A stretch of DNA of 64,000 bases, taken from the NCBI GenBank assembly GCA_914767715.1, contig OU612067.1, positions 3,534,001 through 3,598,000 of the forward strand, written 5' to 3'. Below are positions 50,801-62,229 of the stretch, in pieces. Both the position numbers and the translations under genes were made by a program. Below the pieces are notes generated by a model. It was not told the DNA's origin and searched no databases. It was given only the letters and a program-made list of their open reading frames with translations. The stretch comes from Membranipora membranacea. Its lineage: Eukaryota > Bryozoa > Gymnolaemata > Cheilostomatida > Membraniporidae. Numbering within the stretch: position 1 is the stretch's first letter; each line of letters opens with the position of its first letter.

Positions 50801-52752
50801 ATTGGTTGAATTTCAATGACATTCTCATCTCATCAATGACTCAGATTTGTTTATTATGGTAGGATACGGTTGACCAAAACCGCCCCTGTAGCTGCAAATC
50901 ATACTTGTTTTCTTTGTTAGTGGCGGTTTTGGTCGACCAAAACCGCCACTAAAAAAGAAAACAAGTATGATTTGCAGCTACAGCAGCTACAATAAAGAAT
51001 TCTTATTTCAGACAGGTGAGCACAACTTCCACCATAAATAGACTGATCATGTGACATATACTATTCATAATTTTCTCAAGACCGGAAACCTTGCCAGTGC
51101 TAGGTACTAGGTGACTACCAAGGATGACCTGCTACTCCTTGATTATACATACATAATAACATACTTACTAGTTTAGTATTACTATAATGATATTGTGAAA
51201 CCTGTCCTGCAGTTGACTTACATGAATGATGAGATGCTGGATGACCACATCCATAGCTGTGGTTGGCTGATCCCATGTAATAACAGTCACATAATTGGCA
51301 TCGATCATAGAAACCATAAGCACTAGCCATGTTCCTTTTTCCCAACTATTACAAGCTTAATTGCAAAGCACTATTCACTAGTACCTAGCACCGGCAAGGT
51401 TCCCCTTCCAGAAGAAATTACGAATAGTATATAGTACATGATCAGTCTACTTATGGCGGGTGTTGTGCTCACCTGTCTGAAATAATAATTCTATATTGGC
51501 GGTTTTGGTCGAAAGAAAACAAGAATAATTTGTAGCTACAGTGGCGGTCTTGGTCAGACCAAAACCGCCATAATTACAGGCACTGGGGATATTATGTGGG
51601 AAAATTGGCGGATTTGGTCAACTGTAGGTAGGGATCTCGGTTTCTGTGAAATAAACGAGGTTGGATGAATATTCACTTACTGGTGTGTGTGTAATAGTCC
51701 CCACCTCCTTGCATTAAACCATAGTATGTGTCAAACCCTCTGTTTATTGGATAGTAGTCTTGCTTGAAATTTCCAAGATGCCATTTGCCTGTGAAACAAG
51801 ATCAACGCTTAAAATCACCCAGCAATCGAAGGTTTTGTACAGTGATAAATACTTTTTTAGACTCTACATTAATTATTTTAGATGACAATAATGGATGAAA
51901 TGGCAACAAAAAAACAGTAAACACAATAATATCATATAAACATGTCAAAATAGCACAAACAACAGCCCATTGATTTTTAAGACTTACCGATCATATGTGT
52001 GGAGTAGCCTTCTGTTTTTAGTTGTTGTGGAAGCAGAGTGAGGTTAAGAGGCAATCCGTAAGGGGTTGCTGGTCCTATTACTCCATGTTGCAGTCCAGTG
52101 TATATAGGGAGCCGTCCTGAGGAAACAAAGCATTGTGATTTCAGCCAGTTGATGCCTGAGCTGGAGTTAATGAAGCTGGTGTCATCATAAAGAGAGTAGG
52201 GTTCAGGGACCACACGGTATTTATACATAGACTAAATGGGTATAAGGGGCTGGGTCAGAAAAGAAGTTACCAAGTTTGCCAAAGTGAAGGCAATCCATGG
52301 CTATTATTTAACTTTAGTTAGTCACATGACCAACTAAGTTGTTCAACTGAGCTTTCGAGTTCGAAATTGGGAACAAATGTACTCATTGAAAACAAAATCA
52401 ATTCATACCATTTTAATGAAAATGATGCGTTTTATTGTGCATTTTGAGATTCTTCTAATTTACACTACTGACCTGACAGAAGAGTTCCCCGTGTAGGAGT
52501 ACATATTGGCTGTACATAATAATTATCCAGCTTAATGCCTCGTTCTGCAAGATGATTTAAACACGGGGTCCTGATACCATGTCCGGATCCTCCATTGTAC
52601 CCTATATCTGGATAACCTATATCATCAGCCAACACAAACACTATGTTAGGAGGATTAGCCGCGGCCCGCCTCCTCCGCCCGTGTGCCTCTATACCTGACT
52701 GGCAACATAGCACCATGAGACAAACAATACTAAAAGAGTTTCCCATCTGCAT
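44883..52752 (-). CDS. ARSB: Arylsulfatase B-like sulfatase (secreted or lysosomal)
   Basis: Calcium-dependent sulfate-ester hydrolase. Relatives ARSB and ARSI/ARSJ remove sulfate from glycosaminoglycan or unknown substrates. Exons: 52752-52473, 52116-51988, 51788-51681, 47664-47528, 47225-47099, 46752-46573, 46240-46047, 45837-45675, 45386-45253 and 45023-44883. They total 1593 nt, giving 530 aa. Residues 1-23 are a signal peptide. Asp43-Asp44 begin the metal site (VLADDIGYPDIG). Cys84 in CTPTR is the formylglycine site. Further family blocks are HMIGKWHLG, GFDTYYGL, FIFSSDNGAP (metal Asp-Asn), LWEGG and HISDWYPTIL. The C-terminal NITADPYETTDLS matches ARSB. Length matches human ARSB (533). 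The first Met is used; a second lies two codons later. Marine invertebrates often have many paralogs, so the symbol denotes the subfamily and not a strict ortholog. Intron 3 (47665-51680) holds decayed transposon sequence. Confidence 0.93.
47930..48100. repeat. TTTAT-rich low-complexity tract
   Basis: Degenerate ATTTATTTATT repeats with few G or C bases, inside sulfatase intron 3. Confidence 0.8.
49620..50742 (+). pseudogene. Non-LTR retrotransposon reverse-transcriptase relic
   Basis: In sense order the pieces are: KIKDNQYGFQRGKSTTE (RT block 1-2); then FVDLEKAYD in another frame; then VGL-like HQGSTVSPLLF after a gap where the middle of the palm is missing; then SMLFADDLVLCDE with the catalytic FADD; then the thumb and tail (KYLGTKIHQEEGC; MLRYCLGISLEE; IRRLQWFGHICRR; GHPKHRWKETIR). 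There are several stops (near 50009, 50092 and 50334), at least one frameshift and an internal deletion, so it is dead. It lies in sulfatase intron 3, antisense to that gene. Confidence 0.85.
50860..51625. mobile_element. Compound fold-back element in sulfatase intron 3
   Basis: The outer ends GGTTGACCAAAACCGCC (about 50868) and GGCGGATTTGGTCAAC (51607-51622) are inverted. Inside, 51001-51114 matches about 51370-51490 in inverted orientation (ACAGGTGAGCACAACTTCCA and onward). Nested at the left is a 98-bp near-perfect palindrome centred on GGTCGACC. The element ends about 55 bases from the donor side of exon 3 (51681). It is non-coding. Confidence 0.8.
50886..50983. repeat. 98-bp near-perfect palindrome with no loop
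   Basis: Centre between 50934 and 50935. The inner 32 bases, AGTGGCGGTTTTGGTC and its complement, are perfect, and each arm reaches out to CTGTAGCTGCAAATC with one or two mismatches. Confidence 0.9.
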
Positions 52753-53194
52753 GGTTGGTGACAGACAGAAGTGATCTGTTTGACTTTATATATTTACCAT
52801 CAGACTTATATATGACCGATGTGAAAGCAGCGTCTTATCCACCGCTGCAAGCCAATAATTATCCGCAGCGGAAAAATTAATCTTGCCCTAAGACGCAGAC
52901 TTGTTGGTAATGGGCACAGGGTGGTACTAATAATACAGGTATCCACGTCAATTGTAGCAATCAGCAATCAGATTATGTGCTTCAAATCTGAGCTTTATAG
53001 GCAAGCAAGCCTTTTTATATGACTGATAGTGTTAGCTGGTCACGTCAGTAGATTATTATTTTTAGACTTTAAGTTTAGAATGCATGGTGATAATGAATAA
53101 TTAATCTGTGATTTATAAACACCAAGCAGGACACTAATACAGTGGTAAGATGCATACCTGTCAAGTAGCTGTGATTAAAAATAGGAGTTAAGGC

Positions 53195-53330
53195 GTCGTG
53201 ACACTTCCGGGACGCGAAGCGTCCTGGCCGAGGTACGAAGTGCCGAGACAAACGCCTGGGGGGTATGGGGGGCGGTGTAAGCCCCCCCAACGGGGTTCGG
53301 GGCAGCGGCCCGACCGCCGAAGCATATGAG
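53195..53330. repeat. GC-rich interspersed patch
   Basis: Sharply GC-rich in an AT-rich setting, with runs of G and C and short inverted words (GGGACGCGAAGCGTCC). It resembles the GC-rich patch at about 34321-34400 in composition. The family is unknown. Confidence 0.4.
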
Positions 53331-54470
53331 CAATTTGAGCACCCCAGATTTTTGTTCTAGATCATATTTCAGTGAAGACAGCATCTACAGCATTCTAGGA
53401 GGAAAGTCAAACAGATGTGTTATTTTTAAATTCTGCATGATGATGTGTGGCTTCAACCTACTGGCCTAGATTGAAGCTGTCTGTGGACCTAAGTAGACAT
53501 CTGATTCAGATACAAAACTTAGGTACCTCTTACCTTGTCAGCAATATCATTTTGGGTGGTGGGGAAGAAGCATGTTAGCTTAGCTGTTTTATCAATTGAG
53601 ACTCCAACTCTGAGTGGCTTGGTGTTTAGTCATATCATTTACTCCACCATGGCTACAGCTCCGTCAGATCTTTCTTACAAATGGTACATGTAAAATATGT
53701 ATCTCCCTTCCCTGACTGCTTGACAAAAGTATATTTTGTTTCCCACTCTTTTTGATAATGGGAAGAACACTTTTCAGCTTGTTGATAGGGTCTCTTTCTT
53801 TTTGGTGTTTTTGTTCAAAATTTTATTTTTTTCTAGACCAGTCAGTCACATGCATGTGTAGAATATTTTGACGTCAACAAGTGCCTCATTATTCCTTGGG
53901 ATTTCCATTTTTCATAGACTGTCAGATAGTGTTAAATTGAGGTCATCTCACATTAGTTCTTTATTGTTTTCCTATCAGTTGTTTGCTAATTACATCAGTC
54001 TATTCACTTCACAACTTTTGTACCCACTTTATGACCAGGATGTAACTAACTTGTTTCTATAGCACCTGTGTAAACAGAAACTGGTTTTTTACGGTATGTT
54101 GAGGCTGAAATAGGGAGGTTATAGGGAGATAGGGAGTGAGAGTGATTAGGGTCTTAAATTAGGGAGGGTCCCGACCAAATCGGGATACTTGACAGGTATG
54201 GTAAGATGCATTTAGTGGTCGGGTCATATGTCTACAAGTCCACAGTGTTCTCAACCACTTATAGGCCAAAAGCAGCTATAGCATAAGTTGTTATGGTACG
54301 GACAATATTTGATGGCAGGATACTGATCACGTTTTATACTTCATTGGTGTATGTTCTGTAAAATTCACCGGGTGTGCCCAGTTGTAGTGGTCATATTTAG
54401 AAATTAAAAGGTGTTTTGTTTTGGCATTATATGTGTGGGGAACTAACTCCTATTCTGTGTTTATAATAAT

Positions 54471-54896
54471 ATGATAATACTGACCACATTTTTCGCAGAT
54501 TCAAAAGCAGATTTTATGCATTGTCTAAGTTCAAATCTTTTTATCCGTCCAATACTCAATGTGACTTGTGAGTACTTTGTGCAATCCCTTATATTACCGA
54601 TTTTATTATGTAATTCAGAAGTTTGGTTTAACTCTTGCACGGCAAAGGAGAGATCTCGATTATTATCTCCTTTTTCTACCTCATACAGCTGTGACATTCC
54701 TAATCTGATCTCAGACCGAACTCTTAGTACTGCAGTAAATTATATTAATGACCAAGACCATATTTTTAACAAACATTATGTTCCAGGTTGGAAAACATTT
54801 TTATCAGCTAAGTGGCGTACAACTCGTTTTTTAAACAGTTTCATACCTTTTAGTATCAGACTCCTAAATGATAACGCCTTCTTACAGTCACTATAA
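54471..54896 (+). pseudogene. Probable C-terminal tail of a non-LTR reverse transcriptase
   Basis: A 141-codon frame with features of the RT tail that follows the palm: LILPILLCNSEVWFNSCTAK (compare the usual ...I.YCS.VWF...T.K), and near the end TRFLNSFIPFSIRLLND (compare R..SFIP.AIRLLN). No catalytic part is present upstream in the same frame. The assignment rests on pattern memory and is moderate. Confidence 0.5.
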
Positions 54897-56862
54897 TTTT
54901 GCTTCATCATTGATGACAAGCAATAAAACAATCTCTCTCTAATCTAGCTAATCTAATCACCAGGGAATTCCAGGTTGAAATTGCATTGTGGGATTTTGTT
55001 GACATGGCAATTAATTTACCAAGTAATCTTGTAGATAAGTCTGCTCGTGTTAGATCAGCACTGAGCACCAGCACCAGCATTGAAAAATTTCAATTGAACT
55101 ATGTCAAACTTCTTACGGGACTAGTATGATATTGTATGGTATTTACACCACTGTCTTGGGGCAATTACAAACAACATTTTCGATGTTTCAATTGCCTCTT
55201 ATGTCATTTTTTGGCTGGATATCTTTTGCATAACACATGAGCAAAGAGTTCAATGAGTGCCTCACTTTTCAGAAAGAAACCCAACTGTCAGAGTCTGAAA
55301 AACTTAGATATGCCAGCTTCGCATACTTTCCTAACATGCTAATGGCATGATATGGGGATATGGTGTAGCGCTGTCTCTAACCAACCACCTCATACAATGA
55401 TAAAACATATACTATGTAGAACCCAGGACTATAGTCTTGACTTGTGCCAACTGCATCAAACTCTTGACTTCCCACTAATCACATATCAATAGTGTGAATA
55501 TTTGGGATATGCTGTAGTGCTGCCACTGACATGATTGCTACAACCGGGCACACTCTCAGTTTTGGATTCAGCACGTTGTTCTACCCTAGATATACCCTTG
55601 TTTTAAACTCGTAAAATTTCACTCATTATCAGCGATTTTGAGAAAAATTGCGATACCCTGCCGCTGACATGATTGCTACGATTTGGTACACTAGATGGCG
55701 TGACCCATAGACAAAACACACAACACTAGACTGGACACTGTGTAGTAAATATCCTATCAAAAAGTGTCCTCATTAAATACTGTGACGCAACGACATCTCA
55801 CTGCGGTAGAAAAAGCAATGATGCATGTGTTTTTCAGAGTGTTCTCCCTTTGATGCAGATAATTTTATAGCAGAAGTCAGAGGGTACAGATAGATATGAA
55901 AACAAATGCACCCAGTAACCTCCATGGTATTTAGTAATCACAAGCATAAACAAGCGCAGAGAGACGCAGAGGTGATCCATCAAAGATGTAACAAAGACAA
56001 CCTGAGCATGCTAATCCGGTCAGAAAATAGGAATTCCAGTGACGCAGTAATTTAGTTTTCCAATACGTCATAGTACCAAGTACCAAGTAATCTTCAGGAT
56101 GACACTGAAGTAGTAAATCATGGAGTAACAACAACAAACTCAGCCCAAACATAGAACAATAAATTCCAGAGGGTAGACTAAGGAACAGCAGCAATATACC
56201 ACGTGATGTGACCACAGAACGGTTTCATATAACAAAGCCACAAGAGACACTAATCCGTTAATCCGCTGACAGCTAATCAGGCGACAACAAACAGAGTCAG
56301 CACAATAAATTGCACCTATATAAAGGCCGAAATTTTGAACAGTAAATCAGTACAGTTTAATTCTTTTGAGCAGCACAGTCAACTTTTTACATAGCTAGTA
56401 AAAGATATTATAATTTGATTTAATAAATACTAGTTTTAAATCAGAGATCTTTGTTAGAACGCTAAGACTTAAGTGGAGTCTAAGGACCAATATATACTGT
56501 GAGTATCATTTGAATTACATCATCATTTTTTTATAAGTATCAAGACAATAAACCATAACTTTAGTGAATAAACTGTTGTAGTCGATTTCTATGCATATAG
56601 TAATTGGCGAAGTAATTCGGGACAGTTCGTCAGGTACTCAGACATTAGGTCAAATTCACTAAGAGTTTATAAGACAATCTTGCAATCAACTAAAGTAAGC
56701 CGTGGTTAATTGTTACTATAACAACACTCTGAAACAGGATTCAAAATTAACTTAAGGAGGTTTAATCATTGTGACCCACAGTTAAACGTAGTAATTCGCG
56801 CCTGTGCTCATATCAAAGTCGGAAATTATTGAGAAGTATCATTGGGAACGATTCCGTGTCAA

Positions 56863-57140
56863 AATGCCATGGCCAAAATGCCATTGGGACAAAATGCCAT
56901 TGTCATAATGCCATTGTCGTAATGCCATGGCCATAATGCCATAGGTGAAAACACCACTGCACAATATACCAATGCCAAAATACCAGTTGTACAAAACGCC
57001 AGTTGTGTCAAAATACCAGTGGATATAAAGCCAGATGTGTCAAAATACCAGTGGATATAAAGCCAGATTTGACATAATACCATGCGGGACAACATACCAT
57101 ATCCCAAAATACCATTGCCAAAATGCCAAAATATATAACC
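56863..57140. repeat. Degenerate array of AATGCCA/ATACCA motifs
   Basis: About 15-20 loosely spaced copies of a core such as AAAATGCCATTG or AAAATACCAGTG, drifting from GCCATTG at the left to ACCAGTTGT and GATATAAAGCCAG in the middle and back to ATACCATTGCC. Two 37-base blocks around GTGTCAAAATACCAGTGG are direct repeats. It is not a clean satellite; unit length varies between about 12 and 20 bases. Confidence 0.8.
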
Positions 57141-57207
57141 AAAGGAGATCAAGCCACATTGTATTTTTTTTAGTCACATTACAGCTGCGGGTTGCTTGAT
57201 CAGAGTA

Positions 57208-57290
57208 GGGGGTGGTTCAGTTGGTTAGAGCCATCTCCTTCACTGTTCAAGTCTCGAAGTTTCTTCGTTCAATTTCAATGATATCTGGGG
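57208..57290 (+). mobile_element. Possible tRNA-derived SINE head
   Basis: An A-box-like GGTTCAGTTGGTTAGAGCC is followed about 33 bases later by a weak B-box-like GTTCAATTTC. The T-stem does not pair well, so it is a worn copy at best. Confidence 0.4.
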
Positions 57291-57610
57291 TTTGTTGGGA
57301 TCCACAAACTGAGAGCTAGTGACTTGTAGTAAATATTTCCCAACCATTCTTTAGCATAATATGACAATGACTTTGGATTATTACCAACTTTTTTTTGAAA
57401 GCCATGTCTTGACTCATCGCTGCCCTAGAGACTCATGCTTACTAATGGCATTGATAAGAATACGATGATTGAACATAGAGCAGGTTATCTCTGTATTTAT
57501 TAGTTGTATAAAAAGTTACAGTTACAACTAACAGTAAGGAAAAACTCTGTTCACCCAAAATGAACTTTCACGGTTAGGCCATGGCCATAGTATTCAGCAA
57601 AGTCATTTAA

Positions 57611-60552
57611 GGTAGAAGGAGTGGTTAATTTTGGAAAAATTTTTCTTAATTTCAATTTAGAGAAATACAACTTTTATAGTCAAAAAATATGTGTAGAAAA
57701 GGAATATCAACATTAAAAGCTTGTAAAACAACTATAACATGGTCAAAAGCTCATTCAAAGTGTGCACTACCAGTGCCAAGAAAAATTCACAAAATCAATT
57801 TTCAGCTGCCACTGGATTTGTATCATTCATTTCCTTATTGCTAATTCTTCCACTTCAAAATCTTAATCTCTGAAGTGAAAGCACACCATGTGATAATGTT
57901 TATGTTGCTTTGTGATTGGCTGTTCATCCTACACATGCTCAGTGAACACATCCTGCTTTATCCACATCCTGTATATTCAAATTCAAAATTTAGTAAAAAT
58001 GGGTGATAAAACAAAAAGAAATCAAAGCAGATCTAAGAAAATAAATCCTAACAAGGAGAATATGAAAAGAAAGGCAGCTGAATGTACAGAGAGTGTACCA
58101 CAGGAATCTGTTGGTCACAGTTCCAGTGCCAAAAAACTCTGTAAACATCTTGAGTCAATCAGTAATGACAACAACAATCGCTCTCAGTCTCACTCTGAAA
58201 CAGATACACTAGGAAATAGTTTGGTGAATATGGACTTGCTAGTTCCTTTTCTTTCTGAACATATGCACTGCTCAGAATGTGATTCAGGACTTCATGTACA
58301 GATATGTAACCTTGGAGGACTAGCACAGAAGTTAGAGTTTAGATGTACTAGCTGCAGTTTCTCTCAGTCCCTAGAACTCAGCAAAAGACTCACTCACGCA
58401 GGTATGTCTGGTATTCTTGCTTGTGATAAACTAGTTCTAGTTCTCAAACAAGAACTGTAAACTGCAAGTGTACTACTAAGTAAGTACACTGTTCTAAATA
58501 AGTACACTGTACTAAGTAAGTGCACTGTACTCCTGTAGTCAGTGTACTGCTACTAGGTGTATACTACGTATTTACTCCCCGCATATTGCTGCTAGTACTA
58601 TCTATTTCCTAATATCTGTTTTGATAGATGCGAAGCGGACATATTCTGTAAACCGGAGATTTACTGCTGCCGTAACGTCGATAGGAGGACATCACGCTGA
58701 AACAACTGCTCTAGCAGCATATCTAAATCTTCCATCACCACTCTCATCAACATCGTACCAAGACCAAATGCAAGCTATCTCCATGAAAGCAGAATATGTG
58801 GCGAAGCGATCTATGATCAAAGCAGCTCAGGAAGCCTCTAAAAAACTTGGTAGCCCGAACATTTCTGTATCAGTCGATGGAACTTGGCAGAAAAGAGGAT
58901 TCAGTTCTCGTAACGGTGTTGTGACTTGTTTGTCCGTTATAGGCAAACATGAAGGTAACAAAGTTGTAGATACTGAAACACGTAGTAGTTTTTGCGCCAA
59001 ATGTGTACAACAGAACAATGATAATACCAAGCTGTCAACTATAGCTCAGGGTCATGAGTGCGCTAAAAACCATGACAGCTCACCTGGTGCGATGGAAGGT
59101 GCTGGTGCCCTAGTCATCTTTCAGAGATCAGAGAGTCTACATAAGCTCAAATACACCAAGTACCTGGGAGATGGGGACTCTAAGGCTTATAAGACAGTAG
59201 TAGACAGCAGGGTGTACGGTGAGACTGTTATAGATAAGCTTGAGTGTACTGGACACATCCAGAAACGTATGGGGAAAGGACTGATGAATGTTGTGAAGGA
59301 GAACAAGGGAAAGAAGTTTGTAGTTGATAGAGAGGGGAACCAGCTTGCCAAATCGGTAGCGAACAAGTCTCGAGCCGAGAAGATGTATATTGGAGCAGGG
59401 GGCGTTGGAAGGCTGTCCCAAAAGGCAATCAAGTCCATACAGGGGCATTATGGGGCTGCCATAAGAGACAATCAAACTATTGTGGCTATGAAAAAGGCAA
59501 TCTGGGACATTTTTAATCACAGGTCAGGGAATCACTCGGCATGTCCCGCATGGTGCTGTGCGGTGAAGGATCCGGCTCGAGCCAATAAGAGTAAGTTGCC
59601 TCCCTACGTCTGCGAGCTCATCAGACCCGTCTTTGAACGTTTGGCCTCTGATGAACTGCTAGCTAAATGTACCCATGGAGGAACTCAAAATGCCAATGAG
59701 TCATTTCACCACTGCATTTGGGCCCGCTGTCCCAAAACTAAATTCTCAGGTGCCCAGCGGATCCGTTTAGCCACTGCGGTTGCCACTGTGACCTTCAACG
59801 AGGGTGAAATTGGACTCTTAGAATGGTTTGACGCTATGGGGTTAGGCTTTGGTGTGAACCATATACCATATGCCCAGTCAGCTGATATAAACAGAGTAGA
59901 TAAAGCCGATAAGGCAGTTTTGACAAAGACTAAACGAAAAAGACAGTCTACTAGCATCAGTGCTGCAGACCCAGAGTATGATCCTGGTAATTGTTAGATT
60001 TGTAGGCAACTTGTAGGCCAAACTTTAAGGTTGATTATCTCAGTTTGTGTTTTTTCCCTGTGACTGGTGACTTAAATATCTGTAAGTTCCCCAAAAATTA
60101 TTTTATCGTCTCCATTTTTTTTGTGATAAAATGCCCAGAGTTTTGTGCAGGCAGTGGCTGAGCTGTTTTTGTGATAATACTCCTTATTTTGTTAGCATAT
60201 AACACTCAATCCATCCATGTATTGGTGATGTAGACACTCATATCAATTTTTAAATTTCTGGTAATAATAACTGTAAATTTACAAAATAAATTCAACAGTT
60301 GCCTAAATATGTATCTTGAGGTTTGATATAAACAAGCAATTTGGGGTGATTACAAGGATTGTCATGGGTTTCACGTAAATGGTCAACACATGAAAAAATC
60401 AATGAAAATTTTTTTTTCATGAAAACTAATTCTCCTAGAGTAAATTGAGCAGCAGAAATGCAATCAGAAGGCCAGAATTAGTCTAATAAACATGTTTCAA
60501 GCTGTGTGGGTACCCTTATTTTCGTAGCCCTACATTAACCACTCCTCCTACC
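57611..60552 (+). mobile_element. TTAA-flanked DNA transposon with Mutator-like transposase
   Basis: A 2942-bp element bounded by 19-bp inverted repeats, GGTAGAAGGAGTGGTTAAT (57611-57629) and ATTAACCACTCCTCCTACC (60534-60552), with one mismatch. Both ends abut TTAA (57607-57610 and 60553-60556). A single spliced transposase gene fills the inside. TTAA duplications are typical of Kolobok and piggyBac and not of classical MULEs (8-11 bp). Confidence 0.88.
57999..59997 (+). CDS. Mutator-like transposase, two exons, apparently intact
   Basis: DDE-type transposase of the animal family in which a zinc ribbon precedes a DGTWQKRG block. Exon 1 57999-58401 (donor GTATGT) and exon 2 58628-59997 (acceptor TTGATAG) join in phase and give 590 aa. 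The N-terminus is basic. Zinc ribbon at about residues 88-125: CSEC, then CTSC. Catalytic candidates: Asp in SVSVDGTWQKRG, Asp in KYLGDGDSKAY and Glu in TQNANESFHH. A further cysteine set (CAKC, HECAKNHD) follows the first Asp. The C-terminus is basic (KTKRKRQ). No stop or frameshift interrupts it. The 226-bp intron contains a short minisatellite of AGTACACTGT units. The intact frame and clean ends suggest recent activity. Confidence 0.88.
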
Positions 60553-60556
60553 TTAA

Positions 60557-62219
60557 TAGGGGCTTGTGACTCACAGGATGTTCACAACTTGAATTTCATG
60601 TTGTAAATTTAGTATAAATGATGATGGATAAGTTTTTAACATCTCTTCTGACCATATACACATTCGACAAAATCTGTTTTCCTACTCGAGGGTAGAAAGG
60701 CTACATAGTCTACAGAGCCGTTTCGTCAAACTGTGGTGTTACTATGCAGAGCTTTTGTTTCTCTTAAATAGTTATGTAATGTAACTTCTTTTGATTCCAT
60801 TTAAAAAGAATGTTGAGAATTTTATATGTTCAACACAAAAATTAACTGGTTCAATTACGATAAACCACCAAAGTTGCCTTCCACCTGTGATGGACTGCGT
60901 AAAATGCACAGGACACACAATTACGTCCTATTTACTATGGAAAATCTAACAATGATCATTCAGATAGCACAAGCATTTAAGCTGTTATACACAGCAAAGA
61001 ACTTGTTATACAGAACCTTTGCCACAAAATTAAGAACTATTGGCAAATTAAAAAATTATTTTGTTACCCACCGGACTGAAAACATACTGACAAACTTGTA
61101 ACAAACTATAACAAAACTAGTGTAAATTAAATCAAGTAATATAACGAAACGTGTGACTATTGTAGTGTAGAACAAAATTCTCCTATACCGATATGTATGC
61201 CAAAACATAACCCACCAGTGTTGTGATGCGCAGGTCGGCGTACAGGATACTAAATTATACATTAGTCATGCCAAGGAGTTGTCTCTAACTCCTTGATCAA
61301 GCACCCCACTTTTTTCTGTTTGATTTCACATTTGATTTTGAGTGGAGAACAGAAACTATTCAAACATGTTTTATGATGGGATTGAGCCACAGAAACTCAC
61401 CCAGAACTGAGTGTCATCAACATACAGTGGCATTTCACCCCGATAGTATCTAGGAGCTTAGGTAATGAGGCAATCACACAGTTAAACAACATCGTGCCTA
61501 GTACGCTGCCCTGAAGCATACATACATTGCAAGGTACAGGAGCGATAAATTAAAGAGTATTTTATCCATCTGGGAATGGAACTGCCGACCATGAATTTTA
61601 AAAAGAGCAGAGAACAGATGTGTCTATGTGAAATAGTTTTTCTGACAAATTTAGGAGAATCAAGAACACTGTTCGACCGCAATCATCACACATTTATGTA
61701 TAATTAGCAAATATCGTCTGTGAACATCCATGGGATGACATATAAAGTTTGATGCATTATTTGTGACACAAGGATACTGCTGTCGATACCAATTGTGTTA
61801 ATATGTTTCTATAGATTTTAAAGAGAAGATATTCAACAGCAATATTGTCATGTATGTGGTTATAAGTTAAAAATCCGTTGCCATATGTACACTTTATAGT
61901 TGAAGGGAAAAGGAAAATGTTTTTTGCATTAGATAAACTTTGTTATCATCTGCTTTTGGTTTGCACAAAATGGCCCCTACCCTATTGTTATTATTTATCT
62001 TTGTATTGGGACTCTTGGGTGTTTGACGAGGATCATTCATTCAAAGCTTTCAGAGTAGGTTGAGATATATATTGTTAGGGTTATATTTATTTAAACAGTT
62101 TATTACCAAAATGGGAGTTGTCTGTTACTTTTATCAAATGAGACAACTTTTAAAATGTAATCAAATAAATTTACAAGTGGAATGTAGTAGTACAAAAGTA
62201 GTCAAGCTATTAACTCGTC
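60557..62219. other. Intergenic between two DNA transposons
   Basis: AT-rich. The only recognised content is a worn reverse-transcriptase fragment at about 61375-61680 on the minus strand. The open frame at 60826-61101 has no familiar features. Confidence 0.5.
61375..61680 (-). pseudogene. Reverse-transcriptase fragment, non-LTR type
   Basis: On the minus strand LQGSVLGTMLFN matches RT block 4 (usual form PQGSVLGPLLFN) and, after a one-base shift, YVDDTQFW is the catalytic block 5. Upstream, FVRKTISH and neighbouring residues fit the preceding helix, but with stops. This is a dead fragment of a Jockey/CR1-like element. Confidence 0.6.
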
Positions 62220-62229
62220 AATGCTCAAT

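Larger units (their letters stand above)
52753..57606. other. Intergenic, 5' side of the sulfatase gene
   Basis: About 4.9 kb with no recognised host gene. It holds the sulfatase promoter near 52753-53000, a GC-rich repeat patch (53200-53320), an RT-like fragment (54471-54896), a TATA-like element TATATAAAGG (about 56318) upstream of a possible splice donor, a degenerate GCCAT array (56863-57140) and a tRNA-like segment (57208-57290). Confidence 0.5.

Noticed and set aside
55931-56215. 94-aa minus-strand protein with hydrophobic segment
   Set aside because: No splice partners or family pattern; the hydrophobic look comes from composition.
60826-61101. 91-aa protein
   Set aside because: Low-complexity, AT-driven frame with no splice context, no familiar motif and no neighbouring exons.
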